Made by a program: the position numbers and the translations under genes. The notes beneath the pieces are model-generated. The model was not told where the DNA came from. It searched no databases and saw nothing but the letters and a program-made list of their open reading frames with translations. Positions 12,601 to 24,230 of a stretch of DNA of 64,000 nt are shown piece by piece. How positions within the stretch are numbered: position 1 is the first letter of the stretch; each line of letters starts with the position of its first letter. The stretch is from Prunus persica (Eukaryota > Streptophyta > Magnoliopsida > Rosales > Rosaceae): NCBI RefSeq assembly GCF_000346465.2, contig NC_034015.1:7207980-7271979 (forward strand), written 5' to 3'.

Positions 12601-15536
12601 AGGTTGAAATATAATCCAAAATATTGGCAGATATTTTGGTATTCAGCCAATATTTTCATCACCAGATGTATCTGATGACATTTGTTGATGCTGGCTGCGT
12701 ATTTTTGTTTTGTTGATTTTCTATGAACTTATCAGACATTTTCGAATTTGGGTGTTTGATGTATGTTGGTTGTGGATGAGAGTCTTGAAGATATGTTTGT
12801 AGGACATGTACATATTCACGATAGGTTACAGATAAAAAGACTTACTTTAGAGTTAGAATCCTACAGTTTTGGGAGGATGGATAATGGAGAGAACTGTTTT
12901 TTCCATTAGTTTGTGATTTTAAAGTGGGAAATGTTGTTGTTGCTACTATATCTTTGGCTGTTGAGTCCAAAATTTTCTGAATTTAATGATTTTATGAAAT
13001 TTGGTTTTAATTTGATACTAGAAGATCTCTTGTTGTTAAGCATTAAGTATTATTTATTACAATGAGGAAACAAGAGTAGCTATTTTGTGTTAGTGATAGT
13101 TAACAGTTAGCAACCAATTCCTTTCTTTGAAATTGTTCAAACATGCATGTATGGAAAGAAAAGCAAGAAAATAGATACTGGCTTCTAAAAGAAAAACTAT
13201 CTTGACGATCAAGAAAATGAATATAAAAGAGAGCTCAGAGAGTCATGCATTTTCCTGCTGTTGCGAAAACTTGAGGAAATATTATTTGTATTTGTACAGA
13301 TATCAGATGCAATTGAGAATGAAAAGGTGGTCTATAAGACCATAAAGATATACAATGTTGACCGTGCAGTTTGTGGGCGTATAGCGGGAGTGGTTGCCAA
13401 AAAGTATGGTGACACTGGTTTTGCTGGGCAGCTGAACATAACGTAAGATGGAGCATGCTCATGTCATATATAGATATATTCTCAGGTCTGGTCAGCATAT
13501 ATTTTTGGGATGAAAGCTAATGAGTTTTCTCCATTGTATTCAGCTTTACAGGGAGTGCTGGACAGTCATTTGGGTGCTTCTTGACACCTGGGATGAACAT
13601 TCGGCTTGTTGGAGAGGCAAACGATTATGTCGGAAAGGTATCTTTCATTCAATGCAATCTTCAAGATCTCAAAGGTTCAAGTAAACTAGAGACTTGGCTT
13701 AACTTTATTTAAGTTCGTTAGTTGAATATTCTCCACTGTTATGAGTCTGTCAAGTAGAGGAGTTGCTTGTTAACTATGATGTTAGCTTAATGGTTGTCAT
13801 TGAAAGTGATTATCATGTTCAAGTGGTGCATTTTGTTGCAGGAATCATGTTTTCATTTGGGTTTTATAATGTCAAAACTAAAATTGGGTTATATCAAGTG
13901 TGGCTAATTTGATTTGCCAACTCTACTGTCCAACTATTTTCTCTAGTCTAAATTTTGAGCAGTTACTGAATACTTTAATCAGTTTTACTCATGAGAGTCT
14001 GATATTGGAAAAATAATTTCTGCAAGAGTATTTCCGGCGGCGAGTTGGTTGTGACTCCAGTTGAGAATACTGGGTTTTGCCCTGAGGATGCAACTATTGT
14101 AGGGAATACCTGCTTGTATGGAGCCACTGGGGGTCAAATCTTCATTAGAGGGAAAGCTGGGGAACGATTTGCTGTAAGAAACTCACTTGCGCAAGCAGTG
14201 GTTGAAGGCACTGGAGACCACTGTTGTGAATACATGACTGGCGGTTGTGTAGTTATACTTGGAAAGTGAGTAGCATCTCTTTACATAGCTTATTTATTGT
14301 GACATGAAAATATGAATTATATAGAGTTAATGTTCAAGCTACTTCTGTTTGATTTCTGACAGAGTGGGTAGAAATGTTGCTGCTGGAATGACTGGAGGTT
14401 TGGCATACATTCTTGATGAGGACGATACTTTCATCCCGAAGGTTTGTGGTATTTGCATTTTCTTTTCAGTTTTGTTGGCTGTCCTCCTTGGACATTATAT
14501 TCTTTATCACCATATGATATCTAATAAATTAATCAATAAAAAGCATCCATATGGTTTACAAATATTATCTTGGTCTTTATGGCACGGTGGTAAATTTTTC
14601 TTTGTAAGTTTGGAGACCTTTTTATATCTATCTTCATAGCATTGCATGGCTTTGGTAATCCATTTTATCACTTGTGCCCAACTAAATTATTGGTTTAAGT
14701 CCGTCAAAATGTGTGAAGCTCAAAAACCACCTATTTTGTTTTCGCATGCTTTTATGATTACAACAATTGTCTATAGTCATCATTGATCATAATTATAGCA
14801 CTTGAATAATTCGTGTACATGTCTTTTTAATTAGCAGGTAATATTTGGGGCGCCTTAGGAAAGAATGTCCTGTTTTATAGACATAAGTAATAGAAAGGGA
14901 AAGCTAGTAATAAAAACTTGCATATGGTGAATTTTCATGCAATATAAACAGTAATTTATTGCCCTAGATTATGGTGGTGATTCTCTTTTTCTGAAAATGT
15001 ATCGATTGAAGGGGGTGGCACATCCACTTTCATTACTTGAAACAGAGCACTAAAGTAATTCCTGACTCTTAACATTTTGACTGCATATCTTCGTAACAAT
15101 TGCAACAGCATTTTTACAACTATTATTGTTGATTTCTTTCCGTTTCTGTACACATACTTCAGCTTGGATAATTTATTGTAAACCTATGAACAGGTAAATA
15201 GGGAGATTGTGAAAATCCAAAGAGTGAATGCTCCTGTGGGGCAGATGCAGCTGAAGAGCCTTATTGAAGCCCATGTTGTAAGTGCATGAAAATGTGTTAT
15301 TATAATGTCTATGTGACAATTCCAATACTCAAAAAATAAGATTCAAAATTCACTAATTTTTTTGGTTAAAGGAAAAAACTGGAAGCAGCAAGGGCTCTTC
15401 GATCCTGAAGGAGTGGGACAAATATTTACCACTGTTTTACCAGCTGGTTCCACCTAGTGAAGAAGACACTCCAGAGGCATGTGCAGACTATGAACAAACA
15501 GCTGCTGTCGATGTGACTTTACAGTCCACTGCATAG
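642..15536 (+). CDS. GLU1: Ferredoxin-dependent glutamate synthase (Fd-GOGAT), 5'-truncated by the window, 27 exons
   Basis: Plastid enzyme making two glutamates from glutamine and 2-oxoglutarate with reduced ferredoxin. Exons read by eye, all GT-AG: 642-738, 1707-1799, 2539-2684, 3532-3691, 5138-5248, 5386-5601, 6002-6159, 6627-6756, 7215-7273, 7461-7566, 8047-8143, 8424-8539, 8667-8864, 8990-9100, 9374-9613, 9707-9805, 10566-10661, 10766-10963, 11281-11355, 11553-11681, 11770-11868, 13300-13442, 13544-13637, 14027-14265, 14363-14441, 15194-15277, 15372-15536 (TAG). They join in one frame as about 1178 residues; the family is about 1600, so some 440 residues (most of the glutaminase domain and transit peptide) lie before base 1. 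Exon 1 ends that domain ([13 protein letters not shown]); exons 2-10 form the central domain; exon 13 opens the FMN barrel ([15 protein letters not shown]); exon 14 encodes the loop typical of the ferredoxin enzyme; exon 18 carries the 3Fe-4S cysteines ([15 protein letters not shown]); exons 22-27 form the beta-helix. The stop directly after the alpha-type domain, with no NADH-binding beta domain, excludes NADH-GOGAT. Confidence 0.97.
1461..1485. repeat. (TG)n microsatellite in intron
   Basis: About twelve TG units followed by an AT-rich TATATTTTATATTT run, inside the intron between the exons at 642-738 and 1707-1799. Confidence 0.9.
2016..2109 (+). mobile_element. 5'-truncated LINE tail with target-site duplication
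   Basis: A 94-bp insert ending in a 15-base A run is bracketed by GATTATTGTTTT at 2004-2015 and again at 2110-2121. The AATAAA-like motif followed by a poly(A) tail is the form of an extremely truncated non-LTR retrotransposon 3' end. It lies in the intron between exons 1707-1799 and 2539-2684. Confidence 0.75.
4391..4601. mobile_element. Palindromic MITE in Fd-GOGAT intron
   Basis: The first ~65 bases of this 211-bp block are repeated in reverse complement at its end. Both arms read GTTCCT(C/T)ATGCAGATA, then ACAACATGACA, then CACTAGGGT or AACTAGGGT and CTTATTTTTA. Very long imperfect terminal inverted repeats around a short AT-rich loop are the hallmark of a foldback-type MITE. I could not fix the target duplication, so the superfamily is open. 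Confidence 0.75.
4739..5027 (+). mobile_element. 5'-truncated LINE fragment with target-site duplication
   Basis: Flanked by GTAAAATGTGGCTTTT at 4723-4738 and GTAAAATTTGGCTTTT at 5028-5043 (one mismatch in 16). The 289-bp body ends in a T/G-rich 3'-UTR-like stretch, CAATAAATTTC and an A-rich tail, the usual form of plant L1-type 3' ends. It lies in the 1.4-kb intron between exons 3532-3691 and 5138-5248, with the palindromic MITE just upstream. Confidence 0.75.
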
Positions 15537-15960
15537 ACTAATATTGGCACTGTACAATGAAACCCAACATAAAAGACCCAGAAGTTTCCAACCTACCTTG
15601 TATAGATCGTAGAGAAACGTGACTGTTATACTGGAAAACTCAGTACTAATATATGGGATTTTGAAGGGCCTTGGGACCATTGCGGACAACAAGCTACAAG
15701 TAGAAGAACATCACTGCCTGGAGTCTAAGAATCTGATCATAACATTCTTCCACTAGTGCAGATGTACAGTGAGTGCTTGAGGTAGAAATTGTAAATTCAA
15801 GCTTGTTCATATAGTTCTAGGCCTATCAAAACTGCTGCTGTTGAGACTGCAAGCCAATTCAGAGCTCTTCACTCTTGTGAAATCTTTGGTGACAGTACAT
15901 TTGCTTGCCATTCTAGTTCCGTTAGCTCCTAATGAAATGAAAATCACCTTTGAGCTTTTA
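15537..15960 (+). other. Probable 3' UTR of Fd-GOGAT
   Basis: Non-coding sequence downstream of the TAG at 15534-15536. AATGAA at 15931-15936 is a plausible near-consensus poly(A) signal. The true cleavage site cannot be read from the sequence. Confidence 0.45.
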
Positions 15961-16199
15961 TTCAGATTACCAAATTTCATATTATCTTTACCCGTTGCAT
16001 TTTATTTTGTTGTAGTTTACAAATGTGAATCCATGTATTTTTGGGATTTGAAAAGTTGCCACTGAATGAAACCAATTTTCCACTTGTTTTTTAATCCTGC
16101 CGTTGTATTGAAAAAATTTAAAAGTACTCCTGCGAAGCACTTGGATTCTCATTGTTACACTGATTATTCTACCTACTGTGTCTTAAACATCAGCATTCC

Positions 16200-16324
16200 T
16201 TTTTTCCTTTTCTTTTTTTCTTTTTTATTTGTTATACAAGCGATATTGGGGGAGGAGGGAATTGAACTTTAGACCTCGGGTGTAGGGGTAAATACTCTTA
16301 ACCACTCGAGCCACAAGCCCTTGC
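16200..16324 (-). mobile_element. tRNA-derived SINE
   Basis: Read on the minus strand it has a pol III box A (TGGCTCGAGTGG, 16302-16313), a box B (AGTTCAATTCC, 16258-16268) and an A/AAG-rich tail (plus-strand T-rich run from 16200). It is bracketed by ACATCAGCATTCC at 16187-16199 and ACATCACCATTCC at 16325-16337, a target duplication with one mismatch. It looks full-length. Confidence 0.82.
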
Positions 16325-16524
16325 ACATCACCATTCCTTAGAGTTTCAAATATGTATAAACAAACTAGGGAATGATGTTTAAACCTGCCCTATTGTCTCA
16401 AGTACCTGTCCCTATTTACTCTATGAAGAAATTGCTTCCCCTTGCAGTTTTAGGCAGTCTTTGAAAAAAAAAAAAAACTTTTAGTTTTATTAAAGGGGTG
16501 GGGGACGAATCAAATTAATGACTT

Positions 16525-16625
16525 AAATTCTTCTTTCTATATTTTCTTTAATAAATTGATATTGGGCCAAGGGAGGTTTGAACTCAAGATATCGAGTGTA
16601 GAAGTACATGGACTTGCAACAAGAT
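16525..16625 (-). mobile_element. Decayed SINE relative
   Basis: On the minus strand a box-B-like GAGTTCAAACC is followed by CCCAATATCAATTTATTAAAG, resembling the 3' part of the SINE at 16200-16324. Box A is not clear and no target duplication was found, so this is a tentative degenerate copy. Confidence 0.4.
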
Positions 16626-17837
16626 CCAACAAAGAAAGAGAAAGTAAAGTCGATAACATTTCAAAATGGTCATATGAAAATTAGATTTATGTTCATTAGA
16701 AATTTTTAATGTAAAAGAAAGAAAGGATTAGAATTCAACCGGAAAAATAAGAGAGACGACGATAATCGGTCTAGTTTGGTTGGACATAACTTGGTCAAAG
16801 TTTAGGTTAGAACTTCAATCCAATGAATGCTAACAAAATTCATAGAATTTCCATTGCCATTCTTCCTTGTATGGTAACTGCAGTTTAGCCTCCCTACTAG
16901 GACTGCAATTTGAAGCAGGCAAAGTGCAGAGGCCAATGTTATGGTCAAGGATGATCAAATTTGAATAGACTAAATTAAAACAACGTGTTCAAGATAGGTT
17001 GCTTATCAATTAGGTACTAGGTAGGTAGGGAGGTAGGTAGGCATGGCAGGTGGCTAGAGAAGCTGCCTCGGGATTTCCTTAACTGCAAGAAACTTCCTTA
17101 ATTTACGACAAAAAATGAAAAACAAAATGGGAAGTTTCTTCTTAGTCAAGTTAATTAGCAGACAAATTTTCTCAGTGTTATTTCTTAGTGTTTATGCATT
17201 GTACTTGAACTGTACATGTTTTCTATGTCATGTTAATTGCGTGCTAAAATGGTTTACTGACCACAATTGCATTTTCCATATGCTTTGATTTAATTAAATG
17301 AGGTGGAGAATATTGCTAACTGATCCATCACAAAAGTCGATTTCCCAACCCTCAAACTCTGGGGTCTACTTCAAATTGGCAACCAATCATGTAAGACCCT
17401 ACAAAATCACCATACGCAAACTTACGAAAAATCTAGTACATAGTGATGTCCCACTCGACATCAATATGATATCCATGTAAGCAAAAGTAAAGATCCATTG
17501 AATTTCACGCAAAAAAATAGCGATTAATTTGACGGTCTGGTAAACAGAGTGGCTAATAATATCACAATTTACAAATTTTAAGTTAGCTTTTGGAAAATTT
17601 TGAAAGATGGTGACCGACTGTTACATCTCACAAACCACAAAGATACAAAATATATACAACCCAACCCAACATATCAACTTGCATGGTTAGGACAAATCGC
17701 ATTCTCCCACTCCCTGGCTGAATTCTAAAAGATACATTCATGCACCATCACTTGAATTGTGCCAAGAATTGTTTACCTATTCTTTCCACAGTATTAGGCC
17801 CCGTTTTTGTATCAGATTCGTAGAATCGGCGCCTTTC

Positions 17838-17885
<48 letters not shown>
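17838..17885. repeat. (TA)n(GA)n compound microsatellite
   Basis: A run of TA dinucleotides passes directly into about 15 GA dinucleotides. The surrounding 16.6-19.65 kb has no reading frame I would defend; around 18480-19145 a block with TE-like ends (GGTTCCACCAGTGGATAGACGG at the right) may be an old DNA element. Confidence 0.9.
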
Positions 17886-17887
<2 letters not shown>

Positions 17888-19653
17888 AGTTGAACCTGCC
17901 CCATTGTTAAGAGCTCAACTTGTCGTTGTACGAAAAGCAGGGTTTGCTGGTGTGCCTATTCGACCAAAAGGCTGCCCTGCCTACTTAGACATAATATAAT
18001 GGCGATGGGTTTTGAATTGAACTAGTTATAATAATGGATGGTTGATGTGCAGAAGGCCAAGTTGAGATGTTATCAAAACAAGAGTTCTTCAAATTCTTCT
18101 GTCTCCATCATTTGTTTTCCCCCAACTTGAAGCCAATATAAATTTTTATAGATTTCCCCAACTTGATGGCATACTAGGTATTATATCCTAACAAAATATC
18201 ATATCCTCACAAATACTTTTTAATTTTTTATTCGTCAAGCATGAAAATGTTGAAAAATATTATAATAACAAATCTTCATAAAGGAAAAGGATGTAATTTA
18301 GTGGATTTACTTTTAGGTAGCCTACTATTGATTGAGCATTTTTCGCTGGGTGAAATTCTTTTCTTGAAAGTAAATATATGTTTAAAATAAATAAGATAGC
18401 CAATGACATGAATTACCATATAATATGCCTTGTGTGTCGATAACAAAGAGTTGGTAAATAAGGTGGTGCACGTAGCATTATTGATAGACGCAAGGACGAA
18501 ATTAGGAATTTTTCAACAAGTGGACTAACTAAAGTTATTGGCTTAAAATCTAATGATAATTTTTCTTGTACTTTATAGTTTTTCTAGAAATAAAATATAT
18601 ATTAAAGCATATAAACCACACTAGTTCATAGCTCCATTGACTAATTTCCAATAAGCTTTAACATAAATAAATACAAGAGAAATGCACCCAAAAACACACA
18701 TAGTATCAAAATGAAAATATATTCAACAACAAAATTAAAATTGTACATATTCAAGTTGTGCCTTATGATTCTTGAGAGAATTGAAATCTTTTGTTATTGT
18801 TTATGAATCAATATTGTCAGCAAATTCTTTTTCAGTGTAGACAATAATAGAAACTGCTATAAACTCATTCTTCATATGAATCGCACCACGCCCACCCTTT
18901 GGACTACCTAATTGAAAAAGGTGTCGTTAAAATGAATATTGACTAAAACAAATTAAGAAAACAATGGGAAGAAATAGAAAAAGATAGAGAGTTAAGGTCA
19001 TGAGTGTTTACTAAGGGATTTCTTAATTGAGCAAGCAAATTAATCTAAAATCACATTAAAATACATTTATTATATTTTAATTTTCAAAAAAGGCTACCTA
19101 GGCTAGAGCCCATGGTAGCCCTTAACTTGGTTCCACCAGTGGATAGACGGAAATATTTTTACTCATTACTTTAATCCAATGTGTATGTTTACAATCCTTC
19201 TTAATACTTGACATGTATCCATAGACATAACTATTATTAACTTTTTCACTTTGATTAGTATAACTATAGTTATACTTATAATTACATGTCAAGTGTTGAG
19301 AAAAATGATAAACATACACTTTAAATTTAAGTGGTGAAAAAAATGCTAGCATACCCATAATATCTATTTAGAAAGATCATTGTTTTGTTTTTGGTAATTT
19401 GTTGACACTTCCCAAATTTTGATCGGCTATATTTTTGATATAATATTGTCAAAATAACACACAACCACCAAAACCAAAAGCAAAAAAACATGAGGTTTTG
19501 ATAATCCACAGAGAAATATACAATATTATTATATGTTGCCCATGGTTTAAACTTTAAAGTTAAACTTTCTTTTTGTCTAAACTCCCAAAATAAGCAAAAT
19601 GAGTCCACGTGGATGCATGCATGTCGGCTTGAATTAAGCAAAACGAGGAAAAG

Positions 19654-19656
<3 letters not shown>

Positions 19657-19690
<34 letters not shown>

Positions 19691-19773
19691 CCCTTGTTCT
19701 TTTCTGTTCTCATCAGTGTCTTCCTCGTGCTCTTCCCCCCTCGGTGCTGGCTAACACTCTTTTCCCTTTGACT

Positions 19774-19812
<39 letters not shown>
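19657..19812. repeat. (TC)n and poly(T) low-complexity tract
   Basis: TC dinucleotide run at 19657-19688, C/T-rich link, then about 37 consecutive T at 19776-19812. On the minus strand this gives an apparent lysine-rich reading frame that is only low complexity. Confidence 0.9.
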
Positions 19813-19813
<1 letters not shown>

Positions 19814-20163
19814 TTTCTCAATTTTTTGTTAATTTATTATTTAATTAAAATATCTGCCTCTTCATTTTTATAAATAATTTATAAGGTCACTCTAGGCAGA
19901 TAGATTTTCTAGTTTCCCAACATAGGACGCGTTTGGTTTCAAGGGCTAGATTCTCGGTGTTTGGGTTAGTACCATCCCTCCTTCTCTTTACCTCTTGCTT
20001 TATTTTATGCATACTTAACTACCTAATATGGCAATTTTGCTGTGTTTTTTAATATTAAAATAAGACTGCACCCCAAACCCTAGTGGGTTCCAACCTTCCA
20101 ATCCTTCAAAATGGAAAAATCTTGCATACAAAGGATGTACACATCTTACAAAAGCAATGTGAC

Positions 20164-20418
20164 GTTTTTTTTTTTTTTTTTAATGAGCGAAGTTTAGGAG
20201 GAGATTGACTACTCTCATCACTAGAATCAGGACATATTTACAAGAGCAGGAAGAACTTATGCATAATACCCAACTATCAATCATCACGGGTATGGATTTA
20301 TGTAGGAAATTACAGATTACGCACCAATGAGGACTGCTGATAGCAGGACTGAACACTGATAGGGCTACACACAATACAGAGACCTTACCAACGAAACCGA
20401 CCCTCATTATTAAAATAA
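20164..20418 (-). mobile_element. Poly(A)-tailed retroposon with target-site duplication
   Basis: CAATGTGAC occurs at 20155-20163 and 20419-20427 and brackets a 255-bp block whose plus-strand start is a T run (poly(A) on the minus strand). This is the structure of a short retroposon (SINE, LINE tail or processed retrocopy). I do not recognise the body. The duplicated 9-mer also belongs to a local minisatellite, which weakens the target-duplication argument. Confidence 0.55.
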
Positions 20419-20539
20419 CAATGTGACCTTGTACATCTCAAATCTCAGCAATTTGAATGTGAATGTTTATTGTGAATAAGATATTATGATATTATATGAT
20501 GTATACGCCTATAGTATATGATAAATCTTGTACAATAAA

Positions 20540-22000
20540 ACAGTATCACTATATATATATATAACGAATTTCTCACAATAACAATGTAGACAAATTTCTT
20601 ACAATCTCTCACCAATTTCACTAAATGATATATAACACAAATCTCTCACAATAATAATGTGACCATTTGATATCACAAATCTGTCACAATAACAATGTGA
20701 CTATATCACGTCAATATCAGGGTCGCTCTCTCATTCACGCATGGAGAGCCTTGACGGCTGGAGTTCTCTAGTTTTATTTACTCATTCTTTGCGCCATCTC
20801 TCTCAGTCTTCTCTGATTGTCTTTTTGGGTTCTTCTTAGTGTATTGGGTACGACTTTTTTGTTGTTGCTCTTTTGTTCTCCTTGGGGTAGCTGCACCGGC
20901 TTCTTTTCTGGGTTCCCAAGGAGGTAGTCGCTGGTGAGGGGTCTCCATCTTAACGCTATGGAGGTGACCATCGCCTTTTCTACTCAAGGGGATGACAAGT
21001 ATGCGGCACGAAGAGAGTATAAGAAGCATACGAAAAACTGGTGTTAGGCATCTGATTGTTAACGGCATGGCTTTTTCTGTTAAGCGTAGTTTTTGTATCG
21101 AGGATTTTGTTGACAAGGTAGAGGAGACCACCCTCGAGGGATCTCCAAGGTCTCCCTAGTAATTCTCCTATGGAACATTCGTGAGCTTTGCAATCGATGA
21201 ATGTTCCTACTATGAAGATCTTTCTTCGAAAATTTCTTCAGGCTAAGAGGCCAATCTTGGTCTCCCTTGCTTGTCAACTGTAGTTCTGGATCAAGAAAAT
21301 TGGAGGTGGCGGTTGGTGTTTGGCTGGATTTATTATGATTTTCACAATGCGTTTTTTATTCTGTACGAAGAACTATGATGCTTTCTTTAGATCGTAGAAG
21401 GTTTTCTTTGACAGTACCTATGTAGTTATGAGATGTGTTTAAATGGTTTTGCTGTTTGGTAATTGGCTGAATCTATTCTGAAGAACTATGATGTTTTCTC
21501 TAGATCATAGGATGACTTCTTTGACAGTATCTAGGTAGTGATGAGATGTTTTTTTTAAGGGTTTTGTGGTTGGGTTTTAGATTTGTCTGTTTCATATAAG
21601 CTGTTTGACTCTTATGTTCAGTCAATAGCATGAGTGGTACTCTTCCTTACTTCGAGGTTCTGTTTTCTCTTGAAAGATTTTAACGAGGCCACCGTTAACA
21701 TGCTAATTCTTATCATGTAATGTTCCTTTCGGTTTAATGAAATACAATATTTTCTCAACAACAAAAAAAAAAAACAAAACAAACAATGTGACTATATGAT
21801 ATCCAAGATATATACGACAAATCTCTCACAGTAACAATATAACGTACCATATAATATCTATAAGATATATACAACAAATCTCTCACAATAATAACGTTAC
21901 CCTGTATACAAACAGTCTTTTACAATAATAGCATGACCGTATGGTGCATAGTACAACACATCGAATCTCTCGCAATTGTATCCAACGAATCTCGACAAAA
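20540..22000. repeat. Degenerate minisatellite around ACAAATCTCTCACAATAA
   Basis: Variants of ACAAATCTCTCACAATAA then CAATGTGAC and GATAT recur at about 20560-20705 and again at 21783-21990, with roughly 50-60 bp between copies. The two halves are separated by the LINE insertion at 20707-21781, so one array was split. Confidence 0.6.
20707..21781 (+). mobile_element. Internally deleted L1-like LINE
   Basis: The 16-bp direct repeat AACAATGTGACTATAT at 20691-20706 and 21782-21797 brackets the block, which ends in an A-rich tail after a TTTAATGAAATAC motif. A short ORF starts ATGGAGGTGACCATCGCC near 20957, like a LINE ORF1 start. Around 21161-21280 two overlapping frames read LLWNIRE and then MKIFLRKFLQAKRPIL, resembling the first residues of an L1 endonuclease. 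At about 1.07 kb most of the gag-like and RT regions are missing. The 3' part has a tandem duplication of about 113 bp (from 21367 and 21480). Confidence 0.65.
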
Positions 22001-22268
22001 TTGATAATAAGTTAAATGAACATGACCAGGGACTATTGTATATTTTGGGTAATTTTGTACTGCCAGAATCATGACTAGTCTCTGCGCCATTATGAGTAAT
22101 TCCCAACAACAGAAGTTACAGTGCCAGATCACCATGGAAATGGATCTGCTATATTTCCTTTTTTTTATATTTATAATCCAAGTACAAAAAAATAAAATTT
22201 GATGCTCCTTCTCGATTTTCCCACAAATTAAAATGAAGACAGAGAAAAAAAAAAGAAAAAAGAAACCG

Positions 22269-22292
22269 ATATATATATATATATATATATAT
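22269..22292. repeat. (AT)n microsatellite
   Basis: Twelve AT units about 200 bp beyond the 3' end of the first OSR-like gene. Confidence 0.9.
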
Positions 22293-22476
22293 CAAAAGGA
22301 AACCTCTACATTACTTCCATTGATTCTACATGTCCTTCATTGATCTTCATAATCAAGATCTAAGAACAAAAGGAGAGAAAGAACAAGACCTACCAAAAAA
22401 AGAAAAAAAAAATACAGACAGACAGAGTAGAGGAGGAGCTACCCTATTTTTCTTTTTAGGGTTGTTATATTTTTTA

Positions 22477-22689
22477 TCAGACGATGGGAGGGAGGTGATC
22501 AATGTCGGGCAACTGCACCACGGAGGGCGAGAGGGCCATGAAAAAGAGGAGGAGGAGAATGAGAACGGGAACCAAAAGCAGAGCTAATGGCGGCGGCGGC
22601 AGCGGCGGCAGCACCAGCGGCAGCACCAGAAGGGTCACTGCGAACACCACCATAAACATCCCTGAAACCGCACTGAAAAACTGGACCAT
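22477..22689 (-). CDS. ARGOS/OSR organ-size-related protein, copy 1
   Basis: A 70-residue protein starting at the ATG at 22687-22689. Residues about 18-52 are the OSR signature: a hydrophobic helix, the proline core LPLVLPPLPPPP, then a second hydrophobic helix ending in LSPS. Proteins with this core (ARGOS, ARL, OSR1/OSR2 in Arabidopsis) are small ER-membrane proteins that promote cell division or expansion and dampen ethylene signalling. The two hydrophobic arms around the proline turn suggest a helical hairpin in the membrane. Length is slightly below OSR1 (about 89 residues). It is the most divergent of three copies here. The opposite strand has a Gly/Ser-rich open frame that is only the complement of the proline codons. 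The core motif is seen; the function is inferred from the family. Confidence 0.82.
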   Translation of the reverse strand: MVQFFSAVSGMFMVVFAVTLLVLPLVLPPLPPPPLALLLVPVLILLLLFFMALSPSVVQLPDIDHLPPIV

Positions 22690-22880
22690 GCAACAACGAA
22701 ACCCTACAAATTCTCTCTGTGATCCGGAGGCTGTTTTCTGTAGGTTGATATGACTAATCTGCCCCCACCCTCATCTCTTTCAGCATTTTGCCTTCTGTTT
22801 TTTTCCGCGTCCCTTTCGTTCTTCTTTTCTGCTCTTGGAAGGAGGTGGTAGTTGGTGTGAATGTCAAAGCTGGTGAAAAG

Positions 22881-22891
22881 CTTTTTATATG
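22881..22891 (-). promoter_or_regulatory. Possible TATA box of OSR-like copy 1
   Basis: ATATAAAAAG on the minus strand about 190 bp upstream of the start codon. Position and sequence fit a plant TATA box; no other promoter element was identified. Confidence 0.3.
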
Positions 22892-22899
22892 TAGAAGGA

Positions 22900-24230
22900 G
22901 AGATTGTGAGAGTTGTGGGTCCCACGGGGCGAGTGAGGAAAGTTGTGTTACGCGTCTGAATGAGTGTAACAAACAGCCAGGTCTTTGGGATTGGCTTAAT
23001 CTTTTGACGTTATTTACACTAACACCACTGCACTAACACCCACCCTAAAATGACAATGTTAACATCAGATAGTAAATTGCAGTCGTGTAAATAACACATA
23101 CGTTCAGGGTTTAAATTGGTAGGGAATGGAAAGTTCAGAAGGGTAGAATGGTAAATTAGGTTGGATGGATATGGAGGGGAGGGGAGGTTACCGGTCAGCC
23201 TGAGGAGGGGAGAAGATGTCCTCATTCAACCAACCGCAACACAACGTACGTGCACGCATCATATTTATTCTGGGTTAGGAGAGTAATGAGTAATCAGCGT
23301 TGGCTATTAATGCCCATCCAGGCCTACTTTTGTAATTGCCCTAATTGGTCGGTTTGATTTTTGTTTTTTGTTTTGTTTTTGCTTTTATTTTCATTTCTAT
23401 TGTAATAGACACGTGTTATTGAGATATTGAGAAAAGAAAAATTAAAAAAAACGTTTCAACAACATTGAAGAGAATTTCGTTTGGAATTTATTATTGTGTA
23501 ATCACATCTTCGAGAAGTTTTGATTTTATGTTATTATTATTATTATTTTTAAATGTGTGCATAAATCTGTACTCATGCCAAATAGTTAATATTGGACAGG
23601 ACAGCACGACTACATTTTTGTTGAGGGTGCGTAAATTGTTGCTTTATTTACAAATAACTCCTACGTATAATGTGTGATGAAAATTATAATACGAAGAAAA
23701 AAAAAAAGAGATGAGAGTGAAGAAAGTGCTAAAATACGGATATAAATTTAAACCTCGTGACCGGTTTGGTTTAAGGTCCAGGAGCTTGAGAACGGAATAT
23801 AAGAAGTTCAATCCATAAATCAAATGAGCCCTTAATGGATGTAATCTAATGAATGGTGTTGCTCACAAACTTGTTATAAATGCCTTATTTGTTTTTTTAA
23901 TCACTTCAACTACAAGGCTCTTATTTTGAAGAGTGGATTAAGGTGAACTTTATTTGATTCACACCTATTTGGAGGATAATTATGACAAGGGTCAGGTGTG
24001 TTGGTATAGGTGGCTCGATACAAGTCATGATGTGTAAGTTCCACATTGAATATTACAACAAATAATCCACAGTTGAAATATAAGTGGTCAACTATTAATT
24101 GCATTAAAACCTCACACCTAGAAGTCCATTTGGCCTAATCCTACCCAAGGTATTGGACCTAAGTGGTTAAGGTGGGGACAATCAATGCATGGTTTGGACA
24201 GATAGTAGTCATATAGGGCCTGTTAGTACA
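22900..24230. other. No gene found; upstream region of OSR-like copy 1
   Basis: AT-rich sequence with short, unconserved open frames. Around 23150-23190 a purine-rich stretch faintly resembles the upstream region of copies 2 and 3 but is too weak to call homologous. Confidence 0.5.

Noticed and set aside
11900..13290. Possible extra exon in the 1.4-kb Fd-GOGAT intron
   Set aside because: The protein reads LLADPE then ISDAIENEK without a gap relative to the family, so nothing is missing between 11868 and 13300.
19327..19821. 164-residue minus-strand frame
   Set aside because: Begins with a poly(Lys) run from a T tract and continues through (TC)n; composition artefact.
22502..22753. Gly/Ser/Thr-rich plus-strand frames opposite OSR copy 1, and the similar frames at 27271-27567 and 41937-42209
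   Set aside because: They are complements of the conserved proline codons; conservation is explained by the minus-strand OSR proteins.
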